A stretch of DNA of 64,000 nt from Paraphaeosphaeria minitans. Taxonomy: Eukaryota; Ascomycota; Dothideomycetes; Pleosporales; Didymosphaeriaceae. This document shows positions 22,933-32,814 of this stretch, one piece after another. The stretch is taken from positions 806,001 through 870,000 of the forward strand of contig WJXW01000001.1 of the NCBI GenBank assembly GCA_015832175.1, in the 5' to 3' direction. The notes under the pieces were generated by a model that worked only from the letters and a program-made list of their open reading frames with translations, made no database searches and was not told where the DNA came from. Each line of letters starts with the position of its first letter. The stretch's first letter is position 1. The translations under genes were made by a program, and so were the position numbers.

Positions 22933-23286
22933 TCCAACTCTACGCTGTTTCAACGGGAGGGGTACGACGCGTTTCAAGTCTACGTTTTGCGAAAGGGGCT
23001 TGGTGTTGCAGTTGTGGTTGTGGCTGCGGTTGACCAATGAGGTTGAGGCTCCCTTGCTCACGCTCGCTTAACAATCGTGACGTTGCTCGGTCTCCGGCCG
23101 GTCCCATTCTACGCAATGTCTTCAGCATTACACAGCGGCAGGCGTTTACTAAACACCGACGAATATCTAATCACTGCCAACAATAAAGGTGTGACCTACA
23201 GTCTCCCCCCTCACTCACGCTGTTGTGCTTCTGTCTTCCACCCACTGCATTGTCCACTTTGCCTCGAACAAAGCCATTTACCAATC
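22933..23286. other. Short intergenic region
   Basis: 354 bp between two genes on the same strand. A Cys-free, glutamine-coding-looking palindromic stretch (GTTGCAGTTGTGGTTGTGGC) is low complexity only. No gene seen. Confidence 0.4.
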
Positions 23287-24129
23287 ATGTCTCCGAAGCT
23301 CATTGCCATTGTTGCGGGTGTAGGTGCGGGTACTGGCGCCGCTGTCGCGCGCAAGTTTGCAGCAGCATATCCAGTCGTGCTGTTGGCGAGGAATCCTGAT
23401 AACTTCGAGGGTCTTGCTGAGGAGATCAACTCAAGTGGTGGCAAGGCTATCGGTGTTAGCACCGATGTCTCGGACTCAAAGAGCATCCATAATGCTATTG
23501 ATACCATCAAGAAAGAATTCGGATCTGATGTGGCTGCTGCAGTACGACATAATACAGCCCCTACTATGAACAGCAACTGAACTCTAGGATAGGCAGCTAT
23601 TTTCAATGCTAGTGGAGGCTTCATGCGGAAGCCGTTCCTCGAGGTGCCCGAAGACGCTTTCACTCAGTCGCTTACTGTCAGTGCAAAAGGCGGGTTTCTT
23701 TTCTCACAAGCAACTCTCCCTCTTCTCCTCGAAGGAAAAAAACAAAAGTCCCAATACCCGCCATCGCTCATCTTCACTGGCGCAACCGCTTCCGTCAAAA
23801 GTAGCGCACAAATGTCATCCTTCTCGACTGGCAAATGGGCGCTCCGGGCGCTATCCCAGAGTTTGGCAAAAGAGTTTGGACCGCAAGGTGTGCATGTGAG
23901 CCACGCCATCATTGACGGTGTAATTGACATCCCTCGAACGAAGGAGTGGTTGAAGGATGCCGGCCCAGATGCCAAGTTGAGCGCAGACGGGGTGCGTACC
24001 ATTGTACAAGAGTCGAAGTCAAGCTAACAACATGCGTAGATTGCCAACGACTACTGGTATCTGCACACGCAACCGAGGACTAATTTTACATGGGAGCTTG
24101 ACCTGAGGCCTGCTGTCGAGAAGTGGTAA
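23287..24129 (+). CDS. Short-chain dehydrogenase/reductase family protein, 247 aa
   Basis: Three exons: 23287-23541, 23593-23991 and 24040-24129 (744 nt), with introns of 51 and 48 bp (GTACGA...GATAG and GTGCGT...CGTAG). Motifs: an N-terminal dinucleotide fold (IVAGVGAGTGAAVARKF), LLARNPDNFEGL, AIFNASGGF, SLIFTGATASVKSSAQM, the active-site helix SSFSTGKWALRALSQSLAKE, and the C-terminal WELDLRPAVEKW. The catalytic Tyr position is Phe (F-x3-K). As I recall, this Phe is common in the bacterial relatives of this subfamily, so it is probably not a disabling mutation. It is a paralogue of the gene at 1091-1997, which instead keeps Tyr and has Arg in place of Lys. Substrate unknown. Confidence 0.85.
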
Positions 24130-24584
24130 GGTGCTCGCTGTCACTCAAAGGGGTTACTATGTATCCGAGAGATGTCAGACCTCAAAGTCCTGCGCCTGGA
24201 ACCAGTGGTTCTCATTTATAGTTCTACTTCCTAGGCTGTGATCTTGGCTAGGTTCAATTCGCTTGATAGGCGAAATTCGTGTATGGCTGTTGTTCGACGA
24301 GGTCTTGGTTGTTGAGTGGTGGTCTTCACGTCGTCCACTGGTGACTGGTTCATGGGTCTAGGCTTCAAGAGACAGTCTATTCTAGATTTTTGAGGGTTCA
24401 CGCTGCTTCCATGTGTGCATTCCGACCGATCTCCTGCTGCATTCTTCACTACCTTCATGTTTTGGGACGCTAGCTTACCCCCTTACATGCCGTACACCGT
24501 ATTCGCGTGCATAACACCCTAGAATCTTACTAAAGCTCTATCTCGGTGGTCGAAAGTGCCCACTGTCCTTTTTCCTGCACCTCA
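24130..24584. other. Intergenic region
   Basis: 455 bp between the SDR gene and the secreted-protein gene; no coding or structural signal. Confidence 0.45.
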
Positions 24585-25658
24585 ATGTATCTTTTACTCA
24601 TGGTATGCTCCTTAGTCTTCGCGAATGCTTCTCCCGCGAAGCAGCCACGATATCTCCACGAAGTCAATGGAATATCGGACACCCTTTCTTTGCGTGAGAA
24701 AGCTCCCAGTGTGGATACACGCTCGACGGGTTACGCTCTGAATCTTGGGCGGTCGCCTGATTCCAAGAATCATGCATGCATCGAGGTCGACCCTATATCA
24801 CCGTTCAACGACAACAGTAGATCGCAAATGGTCGACAACTTTTTACCAGCACCGTTTAGGATCCTAGCACTGAACTGCAGCCGCTGTCCACGCGACTTAC
24901 GCTGCTCTCAAACCCTCCTTACGAGGGTGACGCCTCCACATAATGACCAAGCAACGCCTCAGCGTGCGGGTCTTGTTGATTATAACGCAATAACCGGCCA
25001 AAAAGACTCTGAAATCCCCACGGTTGTGGGCCAGCAACCTTCGCCATGTCCTCTCCAGAAATGTAGCGAGGCCGGAGCACCACCGTGTGGACCCGGTGCC
25101 ATTTGTAGAAAAGACTACTGTGCATGCCCATCCGGAAGAAAGGGCCAACCCTTTGGTCTTAAGGAATGGATGGGACTGAGAGTCCGGAAATGGCCAGAAG
25201 CGCTGAAAGTCTTTGTCAACCCGGGTGTGTCCTGCGAAACACCTTGTGACACGCCGTTCTGTGGAGAGGTGAGGAGGGGACGTGGGTGCGACGGGCTGAA
25301 GAGTTCACAACCGGGATCTTCGATTCATACGGTATTGGAGGCTATCGATGCACAGGAACAAATCGAATCGGTGGTTCAGCCTTCTCAAAGCCTTGGTCTC
25401 GAAATATTGATCTCGACGTTGCAGAGCAGAATCGCAACGTCAACATCGACTCCCTTGGGTCAAATCGTGTCGAAAACGAGAGTGGTACCAGTAGGCTATG
25501 TGTCGCATTTGAGCATCGCACTTCCTCAGAGTACTGGAGAAAGGCCAATGGGAGCTATACCAACACGGAGCGCCACGAATGACGATCTCTCGCTGCCAAT
25601 GGCACCTGGTGGTATGGGAGCTATACAAAAACCGGGAGTCCCGCCCCTCCAGTCCTAG
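24585..25658 (+). CDS. Predicted secreted protein with EGF-like cysteine motif, 357 aa
   Basis: Single frame from ATG 24585; the GTG 39 nt upstream is not used. The first residues MYLLLMVCSLVFANASPA form a clear signal peptide. The middle holds a cysteine-rich module: CPLQKCSEAGAPPCGPGAIC, RKDYCACPSGRKGQPFG, then PGVSCETPCDTPFCGEV. The GAIC-x4-CAC-PSG pattern is EGF-like. The rest is Ser/Thr/Pro-rich and presumably disordered. No membrane anchor is visible at the C-terminus, so it is likely secreted or wall-bound. The function is not recognised; candidates are adhesion or a host-interaction protein, which is inference only. A later short intron at the 3' end cannot be excluded. Confidence 0.65.
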   Translation: MYLLLMVCSLVFANASPAKQPRYLHEVNGISDTLSLREKAPSVDTRSTGYALNLGRSPDSKNHACIEVDPISPFNDNSRSQMVDNFLPAPFRILALNCSRCPRDLRCSQTLLTRVTPPHNDQATPQRAGLVDYNAITGQKDSEIPTVVGQQPSPCPLQKCSEAGAPPCGPGAICRKDYCACPSGRKGQPFGLKEWMGLRVRKWPEALKVFVNPGVSCETPCDTPFCGEVRRGRGCDGLKSSQPGSSIHTVLEAIDAQEQIESVVQPSQSLGLEILISTLQSRIATSTSTPLGQIVSKTRVVPVGYVSHLSIALPQSTGERPMGAIPTRSATNDDLSLPMAPGGMGAIQKPGVPPLQS

Positions 25659-26481
25659 AACAATGCGGAATACATTGTTGGCGTTGCAGAACTCGACAGT
25701 TTTATTGCGTTGTTGGCTCTTTCAGACTACCGTAGGTAGTAAGGAAATCATGATTACGGAGACGTTAAAGCCCAATAGCTCAACATGTTTCCTTGATACA
25801 CGATTGCAAGCGATAAGACAGTTCTTGACGTGGTAGTATACTGTTCGAAGTGGAAATCGAATAAACCCTAGGGGGTCGCATGACATGAATTGCACAGATG
25901 ATCGCGGTACTAACCTTTGAATTCCTATTTACTGGGTTTTGACAACAGAATTGCGAAACGGTGCATCTTTATCTCCGTCTTTGCAGTAATAATCTTTTTC
26001 ATGCTACACACTGTCATCTGTGTTGCTGATGGGAAGCATTTTATATGATACAACTAATTCGGCGAGTAGTCTCATCGGCCGTTATAAGTATCTCGATCAG
26101 AGCATATACTGACTTTTCCAGAGATTGAAGTTATAATTTGAATGTTTCAGATTGAACATCGGGGTATTCCCGTACGCGTATTCTCAAGTTCGATAATTAG
26201 GGTGCGTCGTTTCTCTCATTGGTGAGAGTATCTGCCAAGAGTTCATGCTTGAAGGTATTACACTACGCTCACTTGGAGCTCTCCATTCTACGTTCGTGGG
26301 ATGTAAGTTCTATGGCGGTAAGGATCTAAAAATCATTTCACAATGTACATCGCGTCACGAAGCAATATCTAAGCACCCAAATACGGACATGAAAAGGGCA
26401 GTTTCATGTGTTTCATGGGTATCACCGACTACCGTACCTAGGCAGGGTAAGAGAATCCGACCTCCATCACCTATGACCTCA
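25659..26481. other. AT-richer intergenic region
   Basis: 823 bp between convergent genes; richer in A+T than its neighbours, no gene or repeat recognised. Confidence 0.45.
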
Positions 26482-27753
26482 CTAACCCTCCGCTAGGCCA
26501 TCAAGAAACCTTGCATTACTGAAAGCCTCGCTCATGTAGAATTGCGACATTGCCATCCATTCATTGACCCACTCCTTCTTCAACCACTTCCGATCTTCCG
26601 ACCAGATCTTCTCATGCACCACTTTGACCTTCCCTTCGTCGTCTTCTTTCGGAAATGCGGCGTTCCACTCTCTATCCAACAATTGTGCAGGGAATGCCCC
26701 ATTGATGTCGAATTGCCAGTTCAAGAAAGCCTGCTCGACCAATTTGACATCGTACCTGTCATATTTGAGATAGTTCTGCAGAAAGCGTTGATGCATGCGT
26801 GTTGAAGGAGAAAAAACAAGGGCTCCTCCATTGATGCTTTTAGCGACTGGGTTGAACGGGTCTTGCGGGATGCCTGCGAAGACGTATGGCTCGCAAGTAG
26901 ATGTACCGTCAAGCAGGTAGTCCTCGAGAGCAAGTTTCGCTTCTATACAATTCTGTTCGGTCGCGACGTCGAAGATGCCATCGATGTTGGCGACTGGAAA
27001 TGCGTCCGCGTCCAGGGAAAATATTCGCGAGAACTCCGTTTCTTTCCACATATTCAATTTCGCGAAAAGGTTTTTCCACCGTTTTTGAATTCCCTCGGCT
27101 TGAGGGTCCCACTCGAGCATTTCGAGCTCTCGAACGATGGCACCGGCTCCGGCGAAAAGTTCACGCTGTTCGGGTGTAACGTAGTTGGCGACGTAAACAA
27201 CGAAAGCGTAATTTATACTTCGAGATTTGGGAGACCAGAGTAGGCGATAGATGAGCGAGTGAATGGCGATATAGTAGGGGTCCTTAATCGAGGGATTATT
27301 GGTTCCCATGAACGTCGCATATACGTTTGTCTTGGGTCCGGTAGGGTTGTAGTTGTGTGGTCTGTTATGGCTGAACTTCTTCAGAACGTCCATTGGTAGA
27401 TCTAGCTCTAGGTCTTGCTGGAAACCGAACTCGGCCTGAAAGCCGACTTGCGCAGCCTCAGTTGCTGGAGATGACTTTAAACTAGCCGGCAATGGTAGGT
27501 CGGGCTCATTAATGGACAGGTCTGTGGTCCCATCCTGAGGTGTTGCTTCATTCATAAATGATTCTGGTAGGTTTGGCTTTGTCTCTAATGGCCCTTCGTG
27601 CGTCTTGCTGCCCTTGGAATCATCCTGATCCCACTCTGTGAATGGTATACCAAAAGTGTAATTGTCTGAGATGGCTACTTGATTCAGTGTGATAAAGTAG
27701 ATGACCGTTATTAGGATGACTGTCGGCGTCGCAACCGTGCGCCAGCGTCTCAT
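26482..27753 (-). CDS. Glycosyltransferase family 8-like type II membrane protein, 423 aa
   Basis: Single exon from ATG 27753. A short cytoplasmic start (MRRWRT) and one hydrophobic helix (VATPTVILITVIYFITL) give Golgi-type type II topology, followed by a disordered stem to about residue 140. The catalytic domain begins near KTNVYATFMGTNNP. Key motifs are NLFAKLNMWKETEFSRIFSL followed by DADAFPV (DxD metal-binding, about 250) and SINGGALVFSPS, all typical of glycogenin-like GT8 enzymes. It probably transfers a sugar from a nucleotide donor to a glycan in the Golgi lumen. It lies next to an acyltransferase-3 protein and a GT32 enzyme, suggesting a common glycan pathway. Confidence 0.85.
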   Translation of the reverse strand: MRRWRTVATPTVILITVIYFITLNQVAISDNYTFGIPFTEWDQDDSKGSKTHEGPLETKPNLPESFMNEATPQDGTTDLSINEPDLPLPASLKSSPATEAAQVGFQAEFGFQQDLELDLPMDVLKKFSHNRPHNYNPTGPKTNVYATFMGTNNPSIKDPYYIAIHSLIYRLLWSPKSRSINYAFVVYVANYVTPEQRELFAGAGAIVRELEMLEWDPQAEGIQKRWKNLFAKLNMWKETEFSRIFSLDADAFPVANIDGIFDVATEQNCIEAKLALEDYLLDGTSTCEPYVFAGIPQDPFNPVAKSINGGALVFSPSTRMHQRFLQNYLKYDRYDVKLVEQAFLNWQFDINGAFPAQLLDREWNAAFPKEDDEGKVKVVHEKIWSEDRKWLKKEWVNEWMAMSQFYMSEAFSNARFLDGLAEG

Positions 27754-28480
27754 GGTTGTGAGGATGATGAACAGTAAAGCTAACGACTTCTAGATGTCTC
27801 GCTGCCAAACAAGGAGCTTGCACCACAGGTATGGTCTCTTCCTATCTCGTCTTGGGCACTTCCCGACAGACAAATTGGATGGTACGTTGTCCGAGGTGAC
27901 TGGACTCACCAAGCCGGAAGGGATCAATGACAAACCACGGTTATTGCGACATCTATTGAGATGCACATGAAATTGGTTGAGCATGCAAGGGTGGGGTCGA
28001 GCGTTATTGATTGACATGCGAGATAACGATGCTGCGCAATGCCGCGGTTACGGCGTGGTATTGCAGTTGTACATGCTCCAGATCTGCACAATTCTCGCAC
28101 GCCCGATGAATACCGCATATTGAGAGTATGGTATCTCTGTCACCCATGCTGATCAAGCGGCGTAGCGCAGGGGCCTTGAACTTACCCCGCTAGCGGGTAG
28201 CTGTCTGGGGTATGGGGACGGGCAGGATGGTTAGCGCCGGACGCAGCACCGTTTATGGATAGCCAATAATCCTTTACCATAGGTATTGGGAGCAAGAATT
28301 TATCAGTTTTCGAAGCTCGAAGATTGCGACGTCGAGCTCAGGATCTGGTCCGAGGTACATGTGAATTACCGGCACATGACCATACTCATACGTATGCACG
28401 GGAAGCAGCGACATCGGGCACACGGGTTTGGTAATTCGAACTGATGTCATTTCCTAAACTAGTCCGTGTCGCTGAGATTA
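27754..28480. other. Intergenic region between GT8 and acyltransferase genes
   Basis: 727 bp; promoter of the GT8 gene and 3' region of the acyltransferase. No gene seen. Confidence 0.45.
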
Positions 28481-29962
28481 TTAGGCTGCAGACTTTGGTG
28501 ACGAGAGAGGGGCCAAGGACTTATTGTAGAGCCAAATGGTGAAGTTGACGCTCGGCTCGTCGAACAGTCTGGTCACCACTTCTGCTGCCCATAGTGTGAT
28601 CGGAAAGATTACCAACTGTGCTGCCCAGAAAGCCAGTTCAAATCCCATTGGGCCACTCCTCGAAATGGGGAACTTGTCCATCCAGCCTGGAATGCGAAGC
28701 TTGTGATCATCTCTCTTAAATCCGACCGCGGCGTAGATGCGATCAGCCAGGAAGAATATGACCGGGCCGTGTACGAGGTACAGCGCGAAAGAAACACGGG
28801 CAAGGTACTGGCAAAAGCTAGTTTCGAAGAAGTGCTTCAGCCAGGGCAACCGTGGGACGGAAGCGACCGTGAACAAAGCCGCCCAAAAAAGGTAGAACCA
28901 TTTGCCGTCGAAGACAGCTTGGGGCTTCAGATGTGACAACCACTTCCAACCTGGCGACTTTTTCAACACACCTGCATAGTCATCTCCATCACAGGATGGG
29001 GCGCCTCCAAGGTACATCGCAGTGATGAATAGATGGAAGAAAATCAACTCCTTAAAGTCCTCAAGCTTGGTGAAAATGCGCGGCAGTTGGCCGCTGGCTG
29101 CGAGCAGCTCCAGGTCGCACAACAGCATTCCAGCCATGAACAGGGCACCGTACCATCCGTCAACGATGTACAGGAAGTAAAAGATGAGTCCCGTTTGAAG
29201 CCATAGTCGCGCGGTCCTGGTACACTTGGAGAGGGCCAAGAGGGCGGTGTAGACGACGATGGATCCTTTGAACTCGATCGGGATCGACCATGAGTGAGGG
29301 TGGTATAGTAAGGGGAATTCATACAGGTTTCCAGTCAGGAATACAAAGCTGTAGTTCTTGAAGGTCGTATAGTATTGCCACAGGTCCTCACGGAACGTTT
29401 CTTTCTTCTCACCGTATGCGGCAGAGATTCCTGGGTAATGTCGCAACACCAAACAGAACAGACTGACTGCGATGACTGGAACGTAGAGTCGGATCCAGCG
29501 TCGGAAGAGTGCTGAGCCGACACTGTCCGTTACGTTCTGATGTTGGCCTTTGTGAATCAAACTGAGTGATTTTACAGAAAGCACGTATCCCGAGATAACG
29601 AAGAAGATGGAGACGGCAAAGTGGCCACCTGAGAAGAAATGTCGAACGAAAGGCAATGCAGCAAAATGATGTCTGCCTTCATAGCCAAATGCGTTTTCGT
29701 AGATGGTATTTCCTTGGGAGTCGTGTGCCCAAAGCTGGTTATGATGAAGGTAAACGATCAAGGCCGCAAAGCCTCGAAGGCCGTCAAGCCACGCTGTCGG
29801 TCGCAATCGCTTCTTTGGACTGCCAGGACGCATAGTCAGAAACTGAGGTCGGACCACGTCGAGACTCCATTTTCTCGGCCGTACAGATTTCCAAGTTGCA
29901 GAATGTAGATTGACTTCTTGCATGCGCTCCTGGTCTAGCAGCCCTTCGTACTTCGCCGGCAT
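28481..29962 (-). CDS. Acyltransferase-3 family multi-pass membrane protein, 493 aa
   Basis: Single exon. The frame extends 57 nt further with a GTG, but the first ATG (29962, MPAKYEGLLDQERM) is used. The hallmark is LDGLRGFAALIVYLHHN near residue 75, then FFSGGHFAVSIFFVISGYVL. About ten hydrophobic helices follow. Family members O-acylate sugars or other small hydroxyl compounds at membranes (OafA/NRF-6 type). The C-terminal segment (LARVSFALYLVHGPVIFFLA) matches the usual last helices. It is divergent from the GT32 gene and upstream of the GT8 gene, so O-acetylation of a surface or secreted glycan is a reasonable inference. Confidence 0.88.
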   Translation of the reverse strand: MPAKYEGLLDQERMQEVNLHSATWKSVRPRKWSLDVVRPQFLTMRPGSPKKRLRPTAWLDGLRGFAALIVYLHHNQLWAHDSQGNTIYENAFGYEGRHHFAALPFVRHFFSGGHFAVSIFFVISGYVLSVKSLSLIHKGQHQNVTDSVGSALFRRWIRLYVPVIAVSLFCLVLRHYPGISAAYGEKKETFREDLWQYYTTFKNYSFVFLTGNLYEFPLLYHPHSWSIPIEFKGSIVVYTALLALSKCTRTARLWLQTGLIFYFLYIVDGWYGALFMAGMLLCDLELLAASGQLPRIFTKLEDFKELIFFHLFITAMYLGGAPSCDGDDYAGVLKKSPGWKWLSHLKPQAVFDGKWFYLFWAALFTVASVPRLPWLKHFFETSFCQYLARVSFALYLVHGPVIFFLADRIYAAVGFKRDDHKLRIPGWMDKFPISRSGPMGFELAFWAAQLVIFPITLWAAEVVTRLFDEPSVNFTIWLYNKSLAPLSSPKSAA

Positions 29963-30774
29963 CGTGTAAGGGGCTCGTTGAGGGGACCAAGACTTTGCAG
30001 TGATGGTGTGCGACACCACGGTGTGAAGAGAACACTGTAACCTTCACACAGCGACGTAATAAGAGTGCGAAAGAATCGGCAATCCCCCCCCAACCCCCCC
30101 AACCCCAAAGCCTTCGTAAGTCAATGCATTGGTTTGCTTGCGTGACAGAAGCACGGACTTCATACCAACTGGGCTAAAACCGGGACGTCGAGGCCAAATG
30201 ATGATGATTCGTTAAGCCATTGATAGTTTGGTGCTGATTTTACTGCATATGCGGGGATACGGGGTCAGGCTCGGCGAGCAATTTGCTCGGACCTTCACAT
30301 GCACGGACGCACAGTTTCATCCAAGCTTGTGAGCGGTTCATCAGGGCTGGCCCTGGCAGCATCACGTTGTCGCGTGCCGAAAACGTTTTGGTGGCGTCTG
30401 CAACTGCGGAGTCTACCTGTGTAAGCTTTAGCTTGGCGGAGACACTATCCTAACTCAGCACATTGTGCCGATGAGGCCCACGAGCCGTGAGTTTGGGCAT
30501 GCAGTGCTCAAGTTTCTCCCTTATCAAACGAGATACTGACCTGCCATTCACGTATGTACCGAGCGCCTATCGCTCCTTCGAGGCCCTTTTGGTAGATGTC
30601 ATGCTGCCTGCTGGCCGAGGCTTTTCCTCCCCAGGTCCGCGGATCATGCTGGGTAAGGATTATTAGGGAACGAGGATTCGGGTAGCAAGGAGCTGCTTGA
30701 TGAGTCCCCCATAGCTCCCTGAAGCTCGATGCTGGCAAAAAGGCGCGCAGCTGCAATTTCCCTTTGATATCAGC
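29963..30774. promoter_or_regulatory. Divergent promoter region of acyltransferase and GT32 genes, with C-rich tract
   Basis: 812 bp between outward-facing starts. At 30083-30107 two runs of seven or eight C separated by AA form a strongly strand-asymmetric tract; its complement is G-rich and could form a quadruplex. No gene is present. Confidence 0.5.
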
Positions 30775-32050
30775 ATGCGAACGCGGTCCTTCAGACCTCC
30801 ACCGCTGAAGTTCCATCTCGACACGAAGATGCCTGTCCACTCGCCAATTGCTTCACACTTCAGGAGCAGATTGACCACACAAATCCGACGAGTGCTGCCT
30901 GCATACCTTGCTCTACTCTTCATAGTATTCTTCTTCGCCAATGCACATTTTTTTACAACTCCCATCCGAGCGGCACATAGGTACAGAAGGGAGCTTAAGT
31001 ACCAACAGCCCCTGCAAGCATCGACGACCACCATCCCGAAGAAGATCTGGCAGACCTGGAAACAAGGACCGCTCACCTTCGAACAGCGAGACTCGGATAC
31101 AGCGAAGACATGGCCGGCGAAGAACCCAAACTACCGATACGAGGTTCTGACGGATGACAATGCCCTCGAATACGTCGAGGAGCATTATGGCGTCCGTGGA
31201 TTCAACCGACCAGACATCGTCAATCTATACCGAGAGCTCAACATTACGATCATACGAGCGGACCTCCTCCGTTACTTGATCATGTATGCCGAGGGCGGAG
31301 TGTATGCAGATATTGACGTGGAATGCTTGCGGCCGGTCCAACGGTTCATTCCAGAGCGCTACACCGAGCTCGAGGTCGATATGATCATTGGGGTGGAGAT
31401 TGACGAGCCTGCCTTTGCAGATCATCCTGTTCTAGGTTCTAAGTGCAAATCATTCTGCCAATGGACCTTTGCGGCTAAGCCTCGCCTTCCTGTCATGATG
31501 AGGCTGATTGAGAACATTCAAGAATGGATCCATGACCTGTCCAAGAAGAAAGGTGTGCCCGTCGGACAGCTTGAGCTCGACTTCGACGAGGTAATCAGCG
31601 GAACAGGCCCGTCGGCTTTCACAGATGCAGTCCTTGCCCAGATGACTGCGATGAACGGCGGCAAAGAAGTGGCCTGGGATCCTTTCCACAATTTGGCTGA
31701 GTCAAGGCTGGTACAAGGTATACTGGTGCTGAACGTGGAAGCTTTCGCTGCAGGCCAGGGCCATTCCGACTCAGGGAATCACGACTCCAGGGGGGCGCTT
31801 GTCAAACACCACTACCATGCGTCGGGCTGGCCATCGCTTCACCCGCGCCGCAATCATCCCATGTACGGTGAGGTAGAGAAGTGCAACTGGAAGCCAGAGT
31901 GTGTTGCTGAATGGGTAAGTGTAATCGATAACATGTTCTTTCCGAACGACCCGCTAATCGTCCCCACAGGATAAAAATGCGGCGCACTGGGATAAACTCT
32001 CCAAAGAAGAGCAAGACAGGCTTCTTGCGAGCAAGCCGCCACAAAGGTGA
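30775..32050 (+). CDS. GT32/OCH1-like alpha-glycosyltransferase, type II membrane protein, 406 aa
   Basis: Two exons: 30775-31914 and 31970-32050 (1221 nt), with a 55-bp intron GTAAGT...CACAG. ATG 30775 is the first; a second in-frame ATG at 30829 is also possible. A membrane helix lies near residues 42-60 (LPAYLALLFIVFFFANAHFF), followed by PKKIWQTWKQGPLTFE and the GT32 signature RADLLRYLIMYAEGGVYADI with DVECL; the DxD is D-I-D near residue 178. Yeast Och1 starts outer-chain N-glycan mannosylation in the Golgi; other GT32 members build inositol-phosphoceramide glycans. The acceptor here is unknown. Context with GT8 and acyltransferase-3 neighbours suggests a glycan-modifying set. Confidence 0.88.
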
Positions 32051-32814
32051 TTTACTCATGGTGGTCATCTGAGAGATCATTAGAATTTCGGGATCATGTC
32101 TCTTCCGAATAGAGAACTGACAGTCCGACACGTTCATGGCGTGCAGCGCAGGTTGAAGTATGCCCGCTTTGCATCGTCGAACCGGAAGAGGAGCACATAG
32201 TTGTTGAGATGGATGCAGTTTTGTGATCCAGAATCGACACATCGTCACGCAGAGGCATGGAGCTGGAGTTCGGGCGTTTAAGGAGTCATGATGCATCTTA
32301 TGGGGCCACAATACCCACGCATAGGCTCAATGGATATGATAAATTTCTTTCGCGAAGGTGACGTTGAGATGTGACATGAATTATGTCAACCCCACTTTGA
32401 CTTATGTCAGCACTTGATCTTCGCTGATTGGCTCACTGTTTCTCTACCAGGGGCTCTGTATAGTGAGATATGGGGCACGACTCCTATGCGAGACCGTAGC
32501 TACTAGGCAACAGTGGCTGTATCGCCAAGTCTGGTATGGTAATGAACGGTAACATCAGGCAGATATCTCTGTTCGGGTTCCACCCACAAGATGGTGTAGC
32601 CTGATACCTAGGCGACTGTCTGATCTCGTGCTAAAACAAGCCATCCGATTGGACGGAAGCTACAAAAATAAGCACGAGGGGTAGTTGCCATTATCTATAC
32701 AGGTCAGCTTCTGTTCCGTACGAGACTCTACCGGTCTCTATAAATCAATAAGCCCCCTTCGTTGTATATTCTACACTGTCCATCTTACTTACAGACTGGC
32801 GATTACAACAGTAT
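32051..32814. other. Intergenic region with TATA-like element
   Basis: 764 bp. CTATAAAT at 32738-32745, followed by a pyrimidine-rich stretch, looks like a surviving promoter for the degraded ATPase gene downstream. No gene present. Confidence 0.45.
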
